The notes: generated by a model not told the origin, from the sequence alone. Shown: positions 25,627-37,563, counted from the first letter of the stretch. The stretch is DNA of 64,000 nt from Aspergillus flavus (GCF_009017415.1 NC_092404.1:1364001-1428000); one strand, 5' to 3'. Numbers and translations: made by a program.

Positions 25627-27365
25627 TATAAGACTATGGTTGTGATCTTTTACGATGCCTACCATAGCTTTCTGTGCCACACCAGAACATGACGTACCAT
25701 GGGGCACTTTGTCCCATCGCCAGTAATCAAGTACTTCAATCAACACCGCTACTCAAAGTGGTAGAGCAGTGATGTTATACTTAGCAAAGTTCTCCCCAGT
25801 TTATATTTGTAGTATTCGATTATTGGTATACCAGACTGGATTATATTAATGAATGTTTAGGTAAGAATCACAAAAAGTGTGGATGATCGATGAGTGGAAC
25901 CTCGCTGGCTAGACCGACTGCTGCAGATCCGGCTGCACTTCCAATGTCCAAATTCCAATGAAATCAATTTGGGTGGGTTCTACAACCGCTGCTGAAGAAC
26001 TAGCGCCGTTAACATCTTCTTTATAGAGTGCCCCAGCTGTATGCCCTACCCTTTGGCTGTGGCCTAGAGAGCCTCCCCAGAATTGTCTCTATCTCCCTTA
26101 AGCTCGATTCGTATCTTTGCAACTTGTTATCTTATCTCGCTTGTCTGACTCGTATGTATGGTATTTTGGCTTTAGTGCTCCACGAGATCCTTCATTAGAA
26201 TCCAAATAATTCAAAGCATATGTACGTACACACCACAAGAAAGTTGACGTTCTAGACATATCGTTTCATATAGAGACCAAGGGTCCATCTCTAGCGGTCT
26301 TGGATGCATGACTGCAATCGTTCTTAAAATACGAGACATTGGCTTAGACTCGTATTGCTACTTTCGGTATGCTTGGCCTAGCACCGTGGCATAGCCACCC
26401 TATCTGTCTCGTATTATGAATTGTTTTACCATGTTTGATCTTCCGGGGTCATCAGGGTGTGGCAGTGTCGTTCTTCTAGATGTTCTTCTCCACTTCGGAA
26501 TCCAGCCCTACCCGTGCCAAGGCGGTTTACCATTGGCCAAAGTCCTGCACGGAACTACGAAAGGCTTGGTTCAAGCTTATTTTTTACGGCTGCCTGTCGT
26601 GTCGTCACCGCTGCGCGTTCTTCTACCCAAATAAAGGATCACGAAGCCAATTATTTTAGGGTAGGTACGAACCCGACACCCGTATTCGATACCGTTTAGC
26701 GCTTCACTACTCGGAACCTCGGAATGAGTCTCGGTGAACTATGGATGGTTTTCGTTCAGACGAACACAGCCATTCTCTCCAGTGACGTTCCCATTGCGCT
26801 GAGATTACAGTCACCAACAAGGTCAACACGCTAGACGCCTAGAGAAACAAAGAAATGGGGTTGAAGAGTAAAATCCTGTTTAGATGGCATGTTGTGTGCC
26901 CAAAATAAACCTAGGGTAGGGCTAAGCAGGGCTCAATTAGGCAGACAAGTAAAGGGTTTCACAAATACGATCTGATGATGGAATCCCTATGGATCCGCAG
27001 TCCGTCCAGGGCGGCACCCGCGGGGTCCGCATAAGCAAATGTCACAACCCCCAGCTACTGAACTTAAAAAGGAAGCACTATAGTTGCAGACTACGCGCCG
27101 GACCCCTTGTGCGAATAGACCAATCCTGGTCCAACGAATGCTACTGCCTAAGTATCCATCGGAATACCCGATGTCATTCTATTGCCAAATCCGACTCTTA
27201 TTGTTTGGTGTGAGTGGAGGTGAAGCGTCTATCCACTCAGTGCCCTGATGGGGTCCTTTAGGGGTCCATTAAAGGGCTCTTGAATCTGAATTGACCGCAG
27301 GAACCTGCCTGTCTCCTAGACAATGAAGCAAAACTTTTCGCATTTCGTTATACCAATTGCCCACC
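25627..27365. other. Intergenic region between NLR-like gene and ErgS-like gene
   Basis: About 1.7 kb with no gene I can support. Short frames at 26416-26699 show no family features. Probably 3' UTR, spacer and the promoter of the downstream gene. Confidence 0.4.
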
Positions 27366-28928
27366 ATGTCTGCTCAATCGAGCGTTGAGATCATTCCTCC
27401 GACTGTCCCACAGACGTCTGGCGGCGCAAAGACTAAGCAACCGAAGGCTTCTAAGAAGAAGCCAAACCCGGCGAAGAAAGACCTCCTATTTCGTACTGTG
27501 GGCGAGTCCCTTGCGAGTCAACTCTTCAGCCACTCGAAGCTACATAATACATGCACTTGTTGTGCACTCGCTGCGGATCATCAACGGGATCAGGGTTTCT
27601 TACTTCCACCAGCGGCACATCCTACGCATGACGCAAGATCCCGCCGTTGTGGCAGCAGCTGTTGTGGGAGTAGCAGCAGCAGCCAAACTCTTGTGGAACC
27701 CACATCAGACTCAGATGCGCTATCCTCTCGTTATTCCTCGAACACATACGGTCGTTCAAGCTCCGAATCATCCTTACCTCTAGGACGCGCCGGGTTCGTA
27801 CCGCTGTCCAAGTCGACATCCTTACCGCAGATCAAGCTACCCGGTCGAGATCATATGGACAATGCCGAAGTTTTGGAGAGATTAGCCGGGCGCTATGGGA
27901 AAGTCTCACATATGGTAATACTCGACCGAAGTTACAATTTCTTCCTTAACAAAGCCCGAACCGGGGCTTTGTGTTATAAGGTGCAAAATCAGGTAGCAAT
28001 AGTCGCAGGAGACCCCTTATGTGAGCCGTATCTGTTTTCCGATATACTAGACGAGTTCAAGGCATATCGAAAGCAGTTTCACTGGGGAATTGCTTTTATG
28101 GGGGCCAGCGACAGTCTAGTCAAGCATGCGCGACGGCAACATTGGGCCACATTACAATTTGGTGCCGAGCGTGTGCTTAATCCAATGACGAACGATGTGC
28201 TTATGGAGCGAAGTGGCAAGCGAATCATCGTCCAAAACAAACAACTCCTCAATCCAGACAAAGGTGGGATCACCTTAGGTGCTTACGCCCCAGCATACGG
28301 GGCAGACCCGTCCCTACAGAGCGAGCTAATGGGCATTTACGAATCATGGCGGCATCAACGCAACCAGGCCGCCGCCGCAGCCCAGGCTTTTATTACCGTT
28401 TACAACCCGTTCGACTTTCCTAATCTGATGATCTATATATATACCCGTGGCCCCAATGGTGTCGCTAACGGATTTGCGGCGCTTCGTCGGGTTGGTGCCA
28501 ACGAAGGATATCATCTTGACCCCTGCATCGCGGCCCCCGGAGCACCCAAAGGGATTAGTGACTTGCTGGCTTACGCAGCCATGGCGCTTCTCAATCAAAT
28601 GAATATATCTTACCTCAGTCTCGGATACGAACCTCTTACGATCCTGGGCGATGTGACGGGCTTACCATCTGCCATTGAGAAGATTACGCGGTCGTTATAC
28701 CGTCACACCTTCCAACGATTACCGATAGGAGGGAAAAAGGCATATCATGACAAGTTCCGCCCCGACCCGTTCTTGGACTCAGAGTTATACTTGGTGTTTC
28801 CATCAGGTGTCCCTGGACTGCGACATATGCTTGCCATGGTCCATATGGCCAATATCAGCATTCGCAAGCTTGTTCGCTCCGAAGCAAAGTCCGCCTCGCA
28901 TAAAGAAAACCCCAGAGATGACCGATGA
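27366..28928 (+). CDS. ergS: Stand-alone DUF2156 aminoacyl-tRNA-dependent lipid transferase (ErgS-like)
   Basis: Intronless, 520 residues from ATG 27366 (MSAQSSVEIIPP; an upstream TTG at 27357 is not used). After a Lys-rich and then Cys/Ser-rich low-complexity N-terminus (residues ~25-150), the rest is a DUF2156 domain of the MprF / lysyl-phosphatidylglycerol-synthase C-terminal type: GKVSHMVILDRSYNFFLN, VAIVAGDPLCEP, WGIAFMGAS, NLMIYIYTRGPNGVANGFAALRR (split here only in description), LSLGYEPL and DKFRPDP. In Ascomycota, DUF2156 proteins transfer amino acids from aminoacyl-tRNA to ergosterol: ErdS is fused to AspRS, while the free-standing paralog ErgS makes glycyl-ergosterol. This copy has no synthetase domain, so ErgS is the better match. 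That specificity is inference. A second frame is open over 27385-27783. Confidence 0.8.
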   Translation: MSAQSSVEIIPPTVPQTSGGAKTKQPKASKKKPNPAKKDLLFRTVGESLASQLFSHSKLHNTCTCCALAADHQRDQGFLLPPAAHPTHDARSRRCGSSCCGSSSSSQTLVEPTSDSDALSSRYSSNTYGRSSSESSLPLGRAGFVPLSKSTSLPQIKLPGRDHMDNAEVLERLAGRYGKVSHMVILDRSYNFFLNKARTGALCYKVQNQVAIVAGDPLCEPYLFSDILDEFKAYRKQFHWGIAFMGASDSLVKHARRQHWATLQFGAERVLNPMTNDVLMERSGKRIIVQNKQLLNPDKGGITLGAYAPAYGADPSLQSELMGIYESWRHQRNQAAAAAQAFITVYNPFDFPNLMIYIYTRGPNGVANGFAALRRVGANEGYHLDPCIAAPGAPKGISDLLAYAAMALLNQMNISYLSLGYEPLTILGDVTGLPSAIEKITRSLYRHTFQRLPIGGKKAYHDKFRPDPFLDSELYLVFPSGVPGLRHMLAMVHMANISIRKLVRSEAKSASHKENPRDDR

Positions 28929-29298
28929 CGTACCTCATCATCGACATGTTTGCGTGGTATATCTCATTAATAATTATCTGAACTTCATATGGGATTGGTG
29001 TTTTGGTTTACAGCCGTCATTTTGTTGATTGGGGTTACAAAAACATATAAGTATATAGTGACACTTCCGTTGATCGCGGGTTGTACATGCGTAATAAGCA
29101 TCCCACCGTGATTTCTTGTATTATATATCATAACCGGCGTTCGTTGGCCTCGTTTACTCGAGAATAGGCACATTGTGATTGAACATTGGATTTTGGTTAG
29201 CGTTGGGTTTCAGTTTCAATACCACATAATTATCACTCCTTTCATTTCATCTAGCTCCCCTTGAGTAAAAGAAGTTCAGTGCCAGGTGCGTTCTAAGA
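28929..29298. other. 3' flank of ErgS-like gene
   Basis: About 370 bp, AT-rich, likely the 3' UTR. No gene seen. Confidence 0.4.
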
Positions 29299-29456
29299 CT
29301 TAAGCGGTCCGATTGCCCGTCCAACAGCTAATATGACTGTATCTGGGTAAATGAGAGCTATGTAGCCAATCGGACCACAAAGCTCCAGGCTGACAGCTAA
29401 TATTACTATATTTGGATATATATATAAGAGCTGTACGGCTAATCGGGCCACTTAAG
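29299..29456. repeat. 158-bp MITE-like element with ~22-bp terminal inverted repeats
   Basis: The left end (29299-29320, CTTAAGCGGTCCGATT...) is the near-perfect reverse complement of the right end (29435-29456, ...AATCGGGCCACTTAAG), with about four mismatches in 22 positions. Inside, the block CAGCTAATAT is repeated about 69 bp apart (near 29324 and 29393). A third inverted copy of the terminal motif (GCCAATCGGACCA) lies at about 29365-29378. It is non-coding and AT-rich in the centre, consistent with a miniature inverted-repeat element built from two diverged tandem units. The transposase family and target duplication cannot be fixed from one copy. Confidence 0.6.
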
Positions 29457-32400
29457 AAAAACACGATGAAAATTCGAACTCCCAGCGGTTCAGAAGATAC
29501 GTCGAGTGGGCGTAGTGAGTAGTAGTTTTCTGGATAAGCCTTGTGCTCAAACCCTTTTTCACCTAACTATACTCTTGTCTCATGAACCATTGTGCCAGGT
29601 GGGGGTACAGTAAAGACCCTAACCCCCTTCTAGGCCGTGGGGCGTCAACCTTGAACTTAAAACTTCACCTATTCAATAACTTCAAGACCCTAACTTAATA
29701 GTTACTCGCAGGCAACACTTAATCGACCACGGTTTAGTGAAATATGGCTCAACGTGAACATATCTTTCATAAATTATCTAAAGGGGAAAACATCACAAAA
29801 ACATCCCTTCATCAACTCTCCCGTCATCAAGAGACGGAGAGCGTAAGCCGAAGATAGAAATTAAATGCCGAACCCGAAGCCTTCCGTCTCAGCAACTAAC
29901 TCCGGGAACCGGCAAAGCAGGTAGAGTTAGGCATATAATACTACCCTTTTAGTCAACTACATCGGTGGATGTTCTCTATGCGGGAAACCTTCGGGCCCCA
30001 GTTGATATTGCGTTGTAAATTGTATCACTCGCCGTAGATTGATCCACAGCTGACTCGGCGTATCTCTTTCCTGAAATGGCTTAGTGCGTGTATGATGTTA
30101 TTGTTCGGACATATATATTGTTCAGGGATTCGGATCGGCGTCGTGACTAGGGCGTAGAGATGGATGTATATATGTGATGGTGTGTGTATTGGTCGCAGAT
30201 AGTCACGACTCTGCGGTGCTTTGGGTGTGTCTTTCCGGGTTTTGTGGGTTTTTATTGGCGGTCGTTAGATAATATGTGTGTGGAGAGAAGATGTAGGAAA
30301 GAGGAGATGCTGATTGTCTGTACTTTCGAAGTCTGGATTGGAGGTTCAATCTCTTTATATATCAAGAGTTTAATCTTTGATCTTATATTGTAGATGGGGA
30401 TCCCATTGTTCGTTCGACAGCAAGTACTATATTTGTTACTCTGTCAACAAGGTCCGAGCATATTGAGAGAATCCTGCAGAGTGAAATGTACATCTCGTCT
30501 AGCATAGAGCCAGTCAGCAGTAGTATTGTGCATATTCTAATACAGTTATGAGTAGAGTTCCTTAGTAAGAATTATATGTTAATTAGTTTCGGGATTAGTC
30601 GCAAGCATAAGGCATGGCATAAGAAAGCCAATATCAAAGTAAGAGAAGTATTGAGCATCATGAGAGGGTGATCACTAACTATCCCAAATCTACGGTAATA
30701 GCTGCTGGTGACAGTAGAGTTGATTTCGGGGGAAAATGGTTATTTAGAAGGAATAATGTCGATGCAAGTTGAAGACGGTTTCTTCAAAGCACAATCGCAA
30801 GAATGAGGGGACAGTAGAAGTCATGCATCCTTAGTCAAAGGAAATCTGGGGCTTTTCTTATACAGAATGACAATCACCTCTTCCATACAGTAAAGGCGGA
30901 GATCTGAGACTTTCCTCTCATATGATCGCCGTCATGAACTGACTACGCAGACCATTAACATGAGCCTGGAGTGTGGACACTTGATTTCAACCCCTTCGTG
31001 TATCTGTATGCTCATCATTATATTAGGAGCTAGTTCCATGCTTGGAGAAGTAGTGTATAACAATTCGATAAGTAATCGAAGACCATGGAAGCGATATTGG
31101 GGGCTTTTTTGGATGACATTTTACAGAAAATGGATGCTTCTCATCTTGGACAATGCGAGCTAGACGATGACCACTGCTTCATCCTATTTTTCGCTCTGAC
31201 TTCGATATCCACCGTAGAATAGAGAAAGCTAGACAGCAGAATTAGACTAAGTGAGTCATGGGTAAAGTGGAAGAGCACATTGGAAGCTATCGTCATGAGT
31301 CCGATGTCGAAGTAAAAGGTGGTAGCTACCAGGCAACATATTGACTGGATGGTGGCAACTAAATAGAACGAACAAGAACGTAAGGATATTAGTTAAGGAG
31401 TTCTCATTTAGCTAGGTATAGATAGTGGATATAGATAACAGGTGAATAATGAATAGCCCATTATTCAAAATGTCGGCTTAAACATCGTAGTATAGGTATA
31501 ACAGGTATTCTTGACAGCATTATCTCAATGTTAGCTCAGTTTGAACGCATTCATACATCCAGGGGCCCATGTACTGCATGAACTGCTTGATATGGTGATT
31601 GAATGTATGAATCAAGTTCTCCCGGTCAAACAAACAATCAAAATTCTATCAAACTGTTAGAGCATAACTATTGAAACGTCTAGCGATGCAGGCACCTCGC
31701 AGACTCAGTGCCATATACACCTAAAACCCCTAGAGCCCATACTATGAAGTCTTCTCATGCTGGGCCTCTACTACTAGGGACGGTAACAACTTGCTTCTAG
31801 ATATTATGAATAGGACCAATAGGGTCATCTCGCAATACCAGCTGTGCATGTGATATATCACGGGGAATCGGTGGTAGTAGGGAACAAATATGCGCGAATG
31901 ATACTTCGCAAATGGCCCTTACTTCACATAAAGGCCGACGTGCAGGGAGTCTTTACAGATAGAGCCCATCATTACCACACTGAGGTATACTATCCCGAAA
32001 TATACTCGCGATACAGATGTCGCTGTCATTCTGCAGATACGAGGTCCCGATCTCCCCTTCCATTCTACACTGCATTAAAATCCATTTCGGCTTCACCAAC
32101 GAGTTATACCGCCATGTTTGAGCCCCAGGCTCTGCTATGACCACGTCAACAGGCTAACTACATGGAAGCATCTGACTACCGGTGGTACAAACACACCAGT
32201 CAGACCCTCAGCCAATGCCAATCCACTTCGATGAGGACGGCCGGTCACAATAGGATAGGACAACACGGGATGGACCGGATTGATACCCATGCGTAATATA
32301 TTCTCATGTTTTCTTTTCTCCATCCTTCCTATCAGAGGAAATGACATGTAGCACCTGTGCAAACGAACATAGTATATTGGGCATCCGCGCAAAATGAATA

Positions 32401-32678
32401 CACAATACTACCCAAGATCTACAGTTTCGCATCAAGCTATGATGAGGCTCTTGCAACTAATGGGCTATATGAGGCAAAAGGGATTCCGTGATGGCCAAGT
32501 AGAACAAGCTGACTGCAGTGCATTAAGCCTTGCTGAACTGTCTTTTAATGCAGACTCTGCTCATCCTATACTGTGAGTTGCCAAGGATAAATGTCCTTAC
32601 TGAGCGTTTTGTTTGGCTCTGGTTGAATGAGTACTCACCCAAATAGATTTAGTAGCAAGGCATCATTGTCTCTTAATC
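29457..32678. other. Gene-poor AT-rich interval
   Basis: About 3.2 kb without a supportable gene. Open frames are short, lack domain signatures and do not join by splice sites. TATATA-rich stretches occur around 30110-30400. Possibly decayed repeats; none could be named. Confidence 0.4.
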
Positions 32679-32774
32679 ATGGAATCTCAGACGATTGTCA
32701 TGCGTTATGTCGTGCAAGATCGCCTGGAGGCACTGCTAAGGAGGCGATACCCGCAGGGAGGGTATCAAGTCAGC
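32679..32774 (+). pseudogene. Orphan first exon related to the small gene at 33569
   Basis: ATG 32679 opens 32 codons ending directly at a good GTAAGT donor (phase 0). The reading ...RLEALLRRRYPQGGYQVS resembles the first exon of the small gene 0.8 kb downstream (...KLVKLLRNEYGQANFRVE) in pattern, length from the LL motif, and position and phase of the donor. I could not find a matching second exon before 33000, so it may be a broken paralog or the rest is too diverged to recognise. Confidence 0.4.
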
Positions 32775-33568
32775 GTAAGTTCAGATTTTCTGCTAATGTC
32801 TCTAATCGCCACATTTGATTTTCTAATCCCTTTGGACGGCCCTTCTCCAAGCAATCATTGAGCGGGTATTCCCATCTTGATCGGATTGAAACCCTCCTCA
32901 TTTTTCTTGGCCTCGGTTTCGTTGTTTGTTTTCCCTCTTTGGTCTTTACGTATGGTCTACGTGTTTGCCTTACCCAATCAATTATTATAATTTGGCTTTC
33001 ACATTCAGCCTTGCAGCCTGCTTGCTGAGCGCGGAGAAGGCGCGGAGAAACACGAGAAACACCTCAGCATCAGCGCGGCTTACGGCAACTAATGCATCAT
33101 AAGGTTGGATAAGATGGGGCTGTGCTAACTTGGACCAAAGATTCGACGAGGCATTTGTTACCTGACCTTACCACAAGCACTATCGCAGGTCTGTCATTGC
33201 GCCATACCCGCCACCCATGCACGGGGCTTGAAACGAATCCCTAGCATTTTGTGAGAGGTAATACTAATGCTGACCTGATAGGACGATATCGAAAGTTGTA
33301 GTGAAGCCTGACCAGGGCCTCGTGCTCAGAAGTACGCAGAAGGACGCAGCTGAAGACAGCTCATTTATACTTCTATTCATAGGAAGGAGTGGTCACAGTA
33401 TATAAGGATGAGAATAATATATATTTTGTTTGAGCTCCTCCAAACCATGACGATTGTGCAAATGTGAATATGAAAACTTTCCATTATTGTTCGTGTATAA
33501 ATCCGGTCTCCTAATTCTGTCTTTTTTTGTCGAGTGCGCCAAAGCAAATTCCACAGCCTTGTCGTGCG
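32775..33568. other. Spacer between related small exons
   Basis: About 800 bp with no gene seen. It includes pyrimidine-rich sequence at 32880-32960. It probably holds the promoter of the next gene. Confidence 0.35.
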
Positions 33569-33902
33569 ATGAGCCGAGGACGCTCCCCCAGTATAACCCC
33601 CAATCAGGTTATTGAGGGCAAATATATGAATCCGAAGAAGCTCGTTAAATTGTTAAGAAATGAATATGGGCAAGCTAATTTTCGGGTCGAGGTGTGTTTC
33701 TTTACTCACTGTCAGGGTATCTGTCCATGGCTAAGAAATGCCGCACAGTTACGCCTGGATCAATATAAGATATACGTGTTGGACCAAGAACGAGCACGCT
33801 CTCCGGGACTGACTCAGGTTTGAGCTTTGTGGGTGACTGCGTGATAGGAATTACTAAACTTTTACACAGGAGCAAATCAATGAGTGTCGAGTATGGTATT
33901 AG
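33569..33902 (+). CDS. Small (74-residue) three-exon protein of unknown function
   Basis: Exons 33569-33691, 33749-33817 and 33870-33902, too fragmented to appear as one open frame. Both introns are phase 0, with GTGTGT..CACAG and GTTTGA..CACAG ends and a CTAAAC branch in the second. The joined protein reads MSRGRSPSIT...NPKKLVKLLRNEYGQANFRVE then LRLDQYKIYVLDQERA and finally EQINECRVWY (broken up here to keep it short). It would form a small alpha/beta protein with an LxxLLRxxY helix and a YKIYV strand. No signal peptide or membrane segment. I do not recognise a named family. The nearby exon at 32679 appears related, which supports a real coding unit. Confidence 0.5.
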
Positions 33903-34599
33903 AAGATTTTCATATCAATACGTTGTACAATAAACATCAAACGGGGACCAACGAAAAGCGCTACGCAATGGGGAAGATGGTGGGGTAGGGTGAGGGGGTT
34001 GTACATACACGATTAGTTCGGCGTAATATTGATTGACATAGCTATTACTCCTTAAGTGCATACAGAACATTACCTTGTGATGGCACCTGCATCAGTCCCC
34101 AGCATAACCCTCACTCATAGGCCCTGATAAAGTAACGAAGTATCCTCATTGGCTAGTATAGGCGCTCCCGACTAGGGTTGACTCTCCATGTTTTAAAGAG
34201 GCATTCCGCGAGCCCTGGAGAGTCTCCCGCTGACTGACATACACGAGGAAAGCCTGCTGATCGCTGACATGTTTTGGAATTGGCCCCGTCACACTACACT
34301 CGCTCCGCACTCAGCTGTCTTTTGCCCTCATAAGACCGTTTTGCCCGGTAGTTTCAATGTTAACCGGGTAGAAACATTTTCATCCAATGCCTCGATGGTT
34401 CCGGCTTAAATGTTAAGCCTCAATAGAGCTGCGGCGAAAATGATCAGCCTCTTGGATTAGAGCCGCATGCAAAACATATCGTGAGCACTGAGATTGAAGC
34501 CTCAAGCTGTGCTCTGGCATTGTATATAAACACATGCGTCTCCAGACTCGTGGCAATCCAGATGTCGATTAACAATTCAATCCCTCCGTGCGCCGGACA
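33903..34599. other. Intergenic spacer
   Basis: About 700 bp between the small gene and the CorA-like gene. No gene recognised; presumed promoter of the latter. Confidence 0.4.
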
Positions 34600-36647
34600 A
34601 TGGACCCTATTTGCGCTTCTTCCCGTGTTGATCAACTCCTAGAGGAGAAAATCAAGGCTAGAACGAACAGTCTTTTTAAATCCAGGAACGACGTTGCTCA
34701 GCTAGTAGTCTATCTTCTTTCTTCGTCAAAGGACTCATGCGGCAGACGGATATTGCAAACCAAGCAACCCATTCCGATTAATCACGTCTCCGAGCTGAAG
34801 CGACTTCAACAGGTAATTCGACCACCTGGGATACTATTCCCTTCATTATTTCATAATCAACGTACCGATTTACTTTGCTATAGGAAGAGACCACTGCTTG
34901 TGTACAAGTTTATACGGTCGCGCAGTTGCGGTCGTGGACGACATTAAACATATCGAGCGAACTTTTCCACTATCTCCTAGAAGCACAAAGCGTCTTCCCC
35001 TATTTCTGGAAGTCGGTCCTCACATTTGGCATCAGATTCGTGGAGAACGAATATGCATTTCCTCCTTTTCGTGCTAAAAGCTCGCAGAGCGTAGACGGCA
35101 AGGTTGATGGTTAGATCCCGAAAGCCCCTTCCGTCTCCAATGCAGAGAATACTCTATAGGTTGACTGGTGGCATAGAGATTGCATATGTGATCCGACGAG
35201 TCGAACGCAACCAACGCTCGACGTCGAAAGGGGAGTGTCCCTGGTCAATTCGCCAGACAGGAGTTTACCAAAAATTGACATATCCGCATGATGGCTCGCC
35301 AAGCTCTTCGGTGTTTATTTTGATTGCGCCCTCCCGTACAGTTGAGAATGAGGTCTCTCTATGCCTTTCAGGAAGCGAATTCGAGGGGGAGGTCATGACG
35401 CCGCACTTCTCTGTTCACGAGAGACTCATCTCTGATAGCCTGGGAAGCTGGATGGATTACATGGCTTGGTTAGAGTCCGAATGCAAGCAAAAGGTTTGTT
35501 CACTCGCTTTCTTTTAGTCTTCCCACTCTTACCAGTGTGTATGCACTTACATGCATGTGCCTTCTGTCTCGGTTTACATGGGCTAAACTATGTGTTCTTT
35601 AGGCCGACCGACTGATTGTCTGGGATGTCGAAGACCGAGATAAGCATATGACATACTTCAAGGTGGAAGATAGACAACGTCTTAAGCAACTGGGAGACTA
35701 TATAACGGATTTAATTGTCGTCCTTCAGACTGCTGTGAACACTATCGGTCGCATTGGGAAGAGCTGCCAAAGACACTGTAAAATGAGCTGCGCTGCCAGA
35801 GATGATTGTTTCTGTAATTCCATGATCGGAGAGTTTGTTGAATATGAGACAGAAGCTCGCGTTTACCTGGAACGGGCAAAGGTGTTACAAGAGCGGGTTC
35901 AGTCGACAGAGCAACTGGTAGGCAGCCTCCACCACCCTGTCCCTCAGCACTACTGCTAACAGGTCGTGGACGGGCAGTTAACCGATCTACTGAGCTTTGA
36001 GGAGACTCGAGCCTTGAAACAATTGGCACGAGCATCACATGTGGAGACAAAAGCTTTGAAAGAACTGGCCCAGACTTCTCAGGAAGAAAGCCACCACCTT
36101 GCCGAGCTTGCAGTGCGTTATTTTCCAACGTGGCTGTGATGGACATACTGCTGATGATGACGTCCGTTAGAAACGGAGTGCAGAAGACGCTGCGGCTGTG
36201 AAGATGCTAAGTCTTGTTGGTCTGGTTTACCTCCCCACCACCATTGTAGCGGTGCGTTCCATTGGCTGACCTTGAAATGGGGAAAAAGGAGATGGGATTG
36301 CTGACTCTTTACGATAGAATTTCTTCTCCACTGAGTTCGTTAAAATTAATGAACAGGGAGGCATATACATTTCACCCTGGGTTTGGATTTTGGCAGTCAT
36401 TTCAGTTCCCTTAACAGTAGCTACGATCTTTCTGTGGATACTTTCGGTGCGATATAGCGACTCGTCTTGGTTTCTGAAAGTAACTCGGATTCGTCATCCA
36501 CCACTGTCACACAGGGAGGGTGAAGAGGCAGACTTGGAACGGGGCAGGTTGCGAGGCCGAACAGAGTCGGAGGTGAATCAGGGCACGATGCCCTTCAGCC
36601 TGATGCGCCTGTCCACCTATGCCACCACCACCACCAAGGCCGATTAA
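34600..36647 (+). CDS. Fungal CorA-like two-TM membrane protein
   Basis: Seven exons (34600-34812, 34884-35102, 35146-35493, 35603-35917, 35963-36112, 36171-36251, 36357-36647), about 538 residues. All six introns are phase 0. The N-terminal domain has LNISSELFHYLLEAQSVFPYF and the CPWSIRQTGVYQ motif typical of the large fungal CorA-like domain family. A helical/coiled-coil part follows (ARVYLERAKVLQERVQ, LKQLARASHVETKALKELA), then two membrane segments near residues 430-480 (MLSLVGLVYLPTTIVA and WILAVISVPLTVATIFLW) and a basic Arg/Glu-rich tail. True CorA channels carry a GMN motif after TM1; here the loop reads GGIYISPW, so Mg2+ transport is doubtful. Intron 2 has a weak GTTGAT donor. Confidence 0.78.
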
Positions 36648-37563
36648 CCTAGCATTTTTACCCCGTTGCCCGTTATTATGTAATTGGGTTTTGCCTTGGA
36701 GGGTGTTGAATGGAGGATAACGAGTATTCATAGTCTTTATCGATGTACTTTAGATAGGATTTACAGCGTGCCGGACATTCCTCTTCCAATGTTCTAGAAG
36801 TTCTACGTCAGATGTGAGTAGGTAGAAAAACATTGAGGAAGGGCAGAAGAAGGTAAAGAAAAGAGCAACCAACCAAGGGTGAAGTGACGCGCAGGCGCAG
36901 GAACGAGGGTCAACTGTGGCCAATGGGTAAGGCTTGAGCTTCACTGCCTCGTTGCCCGATAATGTCATTCTTTTTTTTTTTTTTTTTGACAATTGAATCC
37001 TACTACTAGTAGAACACTATTGTCAAGTCGGCCAATGACAAGTCAAACGTCTCGAGGACAGCAATTTTGGGTCTGTCCCCAGACTCGACGGAGGCAACTG
37101 CTCACGTCGATCGAGGGCGTTAGAATAAGATGGGTGTCCCCTCCCTCCTCTTGACCTTGACCACCACCACTAGTAGCAATACTAGTTTTTAAGTAATATT
37201 TTCATAAGAAATAAATAGGCAAGCAGGCGGTAGCACTTCCGCCCTACCTTTTTCAGTGTTTGTTGAGTCCCTTTAACCATCTCCTCTGCTTCAACTTCCT
37301 CAAATCACCACCACCTGCGCCCTACTCCAATTCTACCGGACGTTTTGTCCTCTCCCAACCGAACGGAGGCGTTGAAGCGGGTTTCAGTTCTTTTTAGTCC
37401 TTCTTGTTATACATTTATACTTTTCTTCCTCTTCCTATGTTATATTTCTCCCCTTTAATCACCCACATTGTATTCCTATTCGCTTTCCGCGCCCGTCACC
37501 GTCCAACCAGTTCTCACTGACGTTACACTCCGATAAGCAGTCCACCTTTGTACAGCATCCACC
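36648..37563. other. Intergenic region between CorA-like and kinase-like genes
   Basis: About 0.9 kb with no gene seen. A poly-T run lies at about 36971-36988, and 37250-37500 is CT-rich, typical of fungal promoters. Same-strand neighbours, so it holds one 3' UTR and one promoter. Confidence 0.45.
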
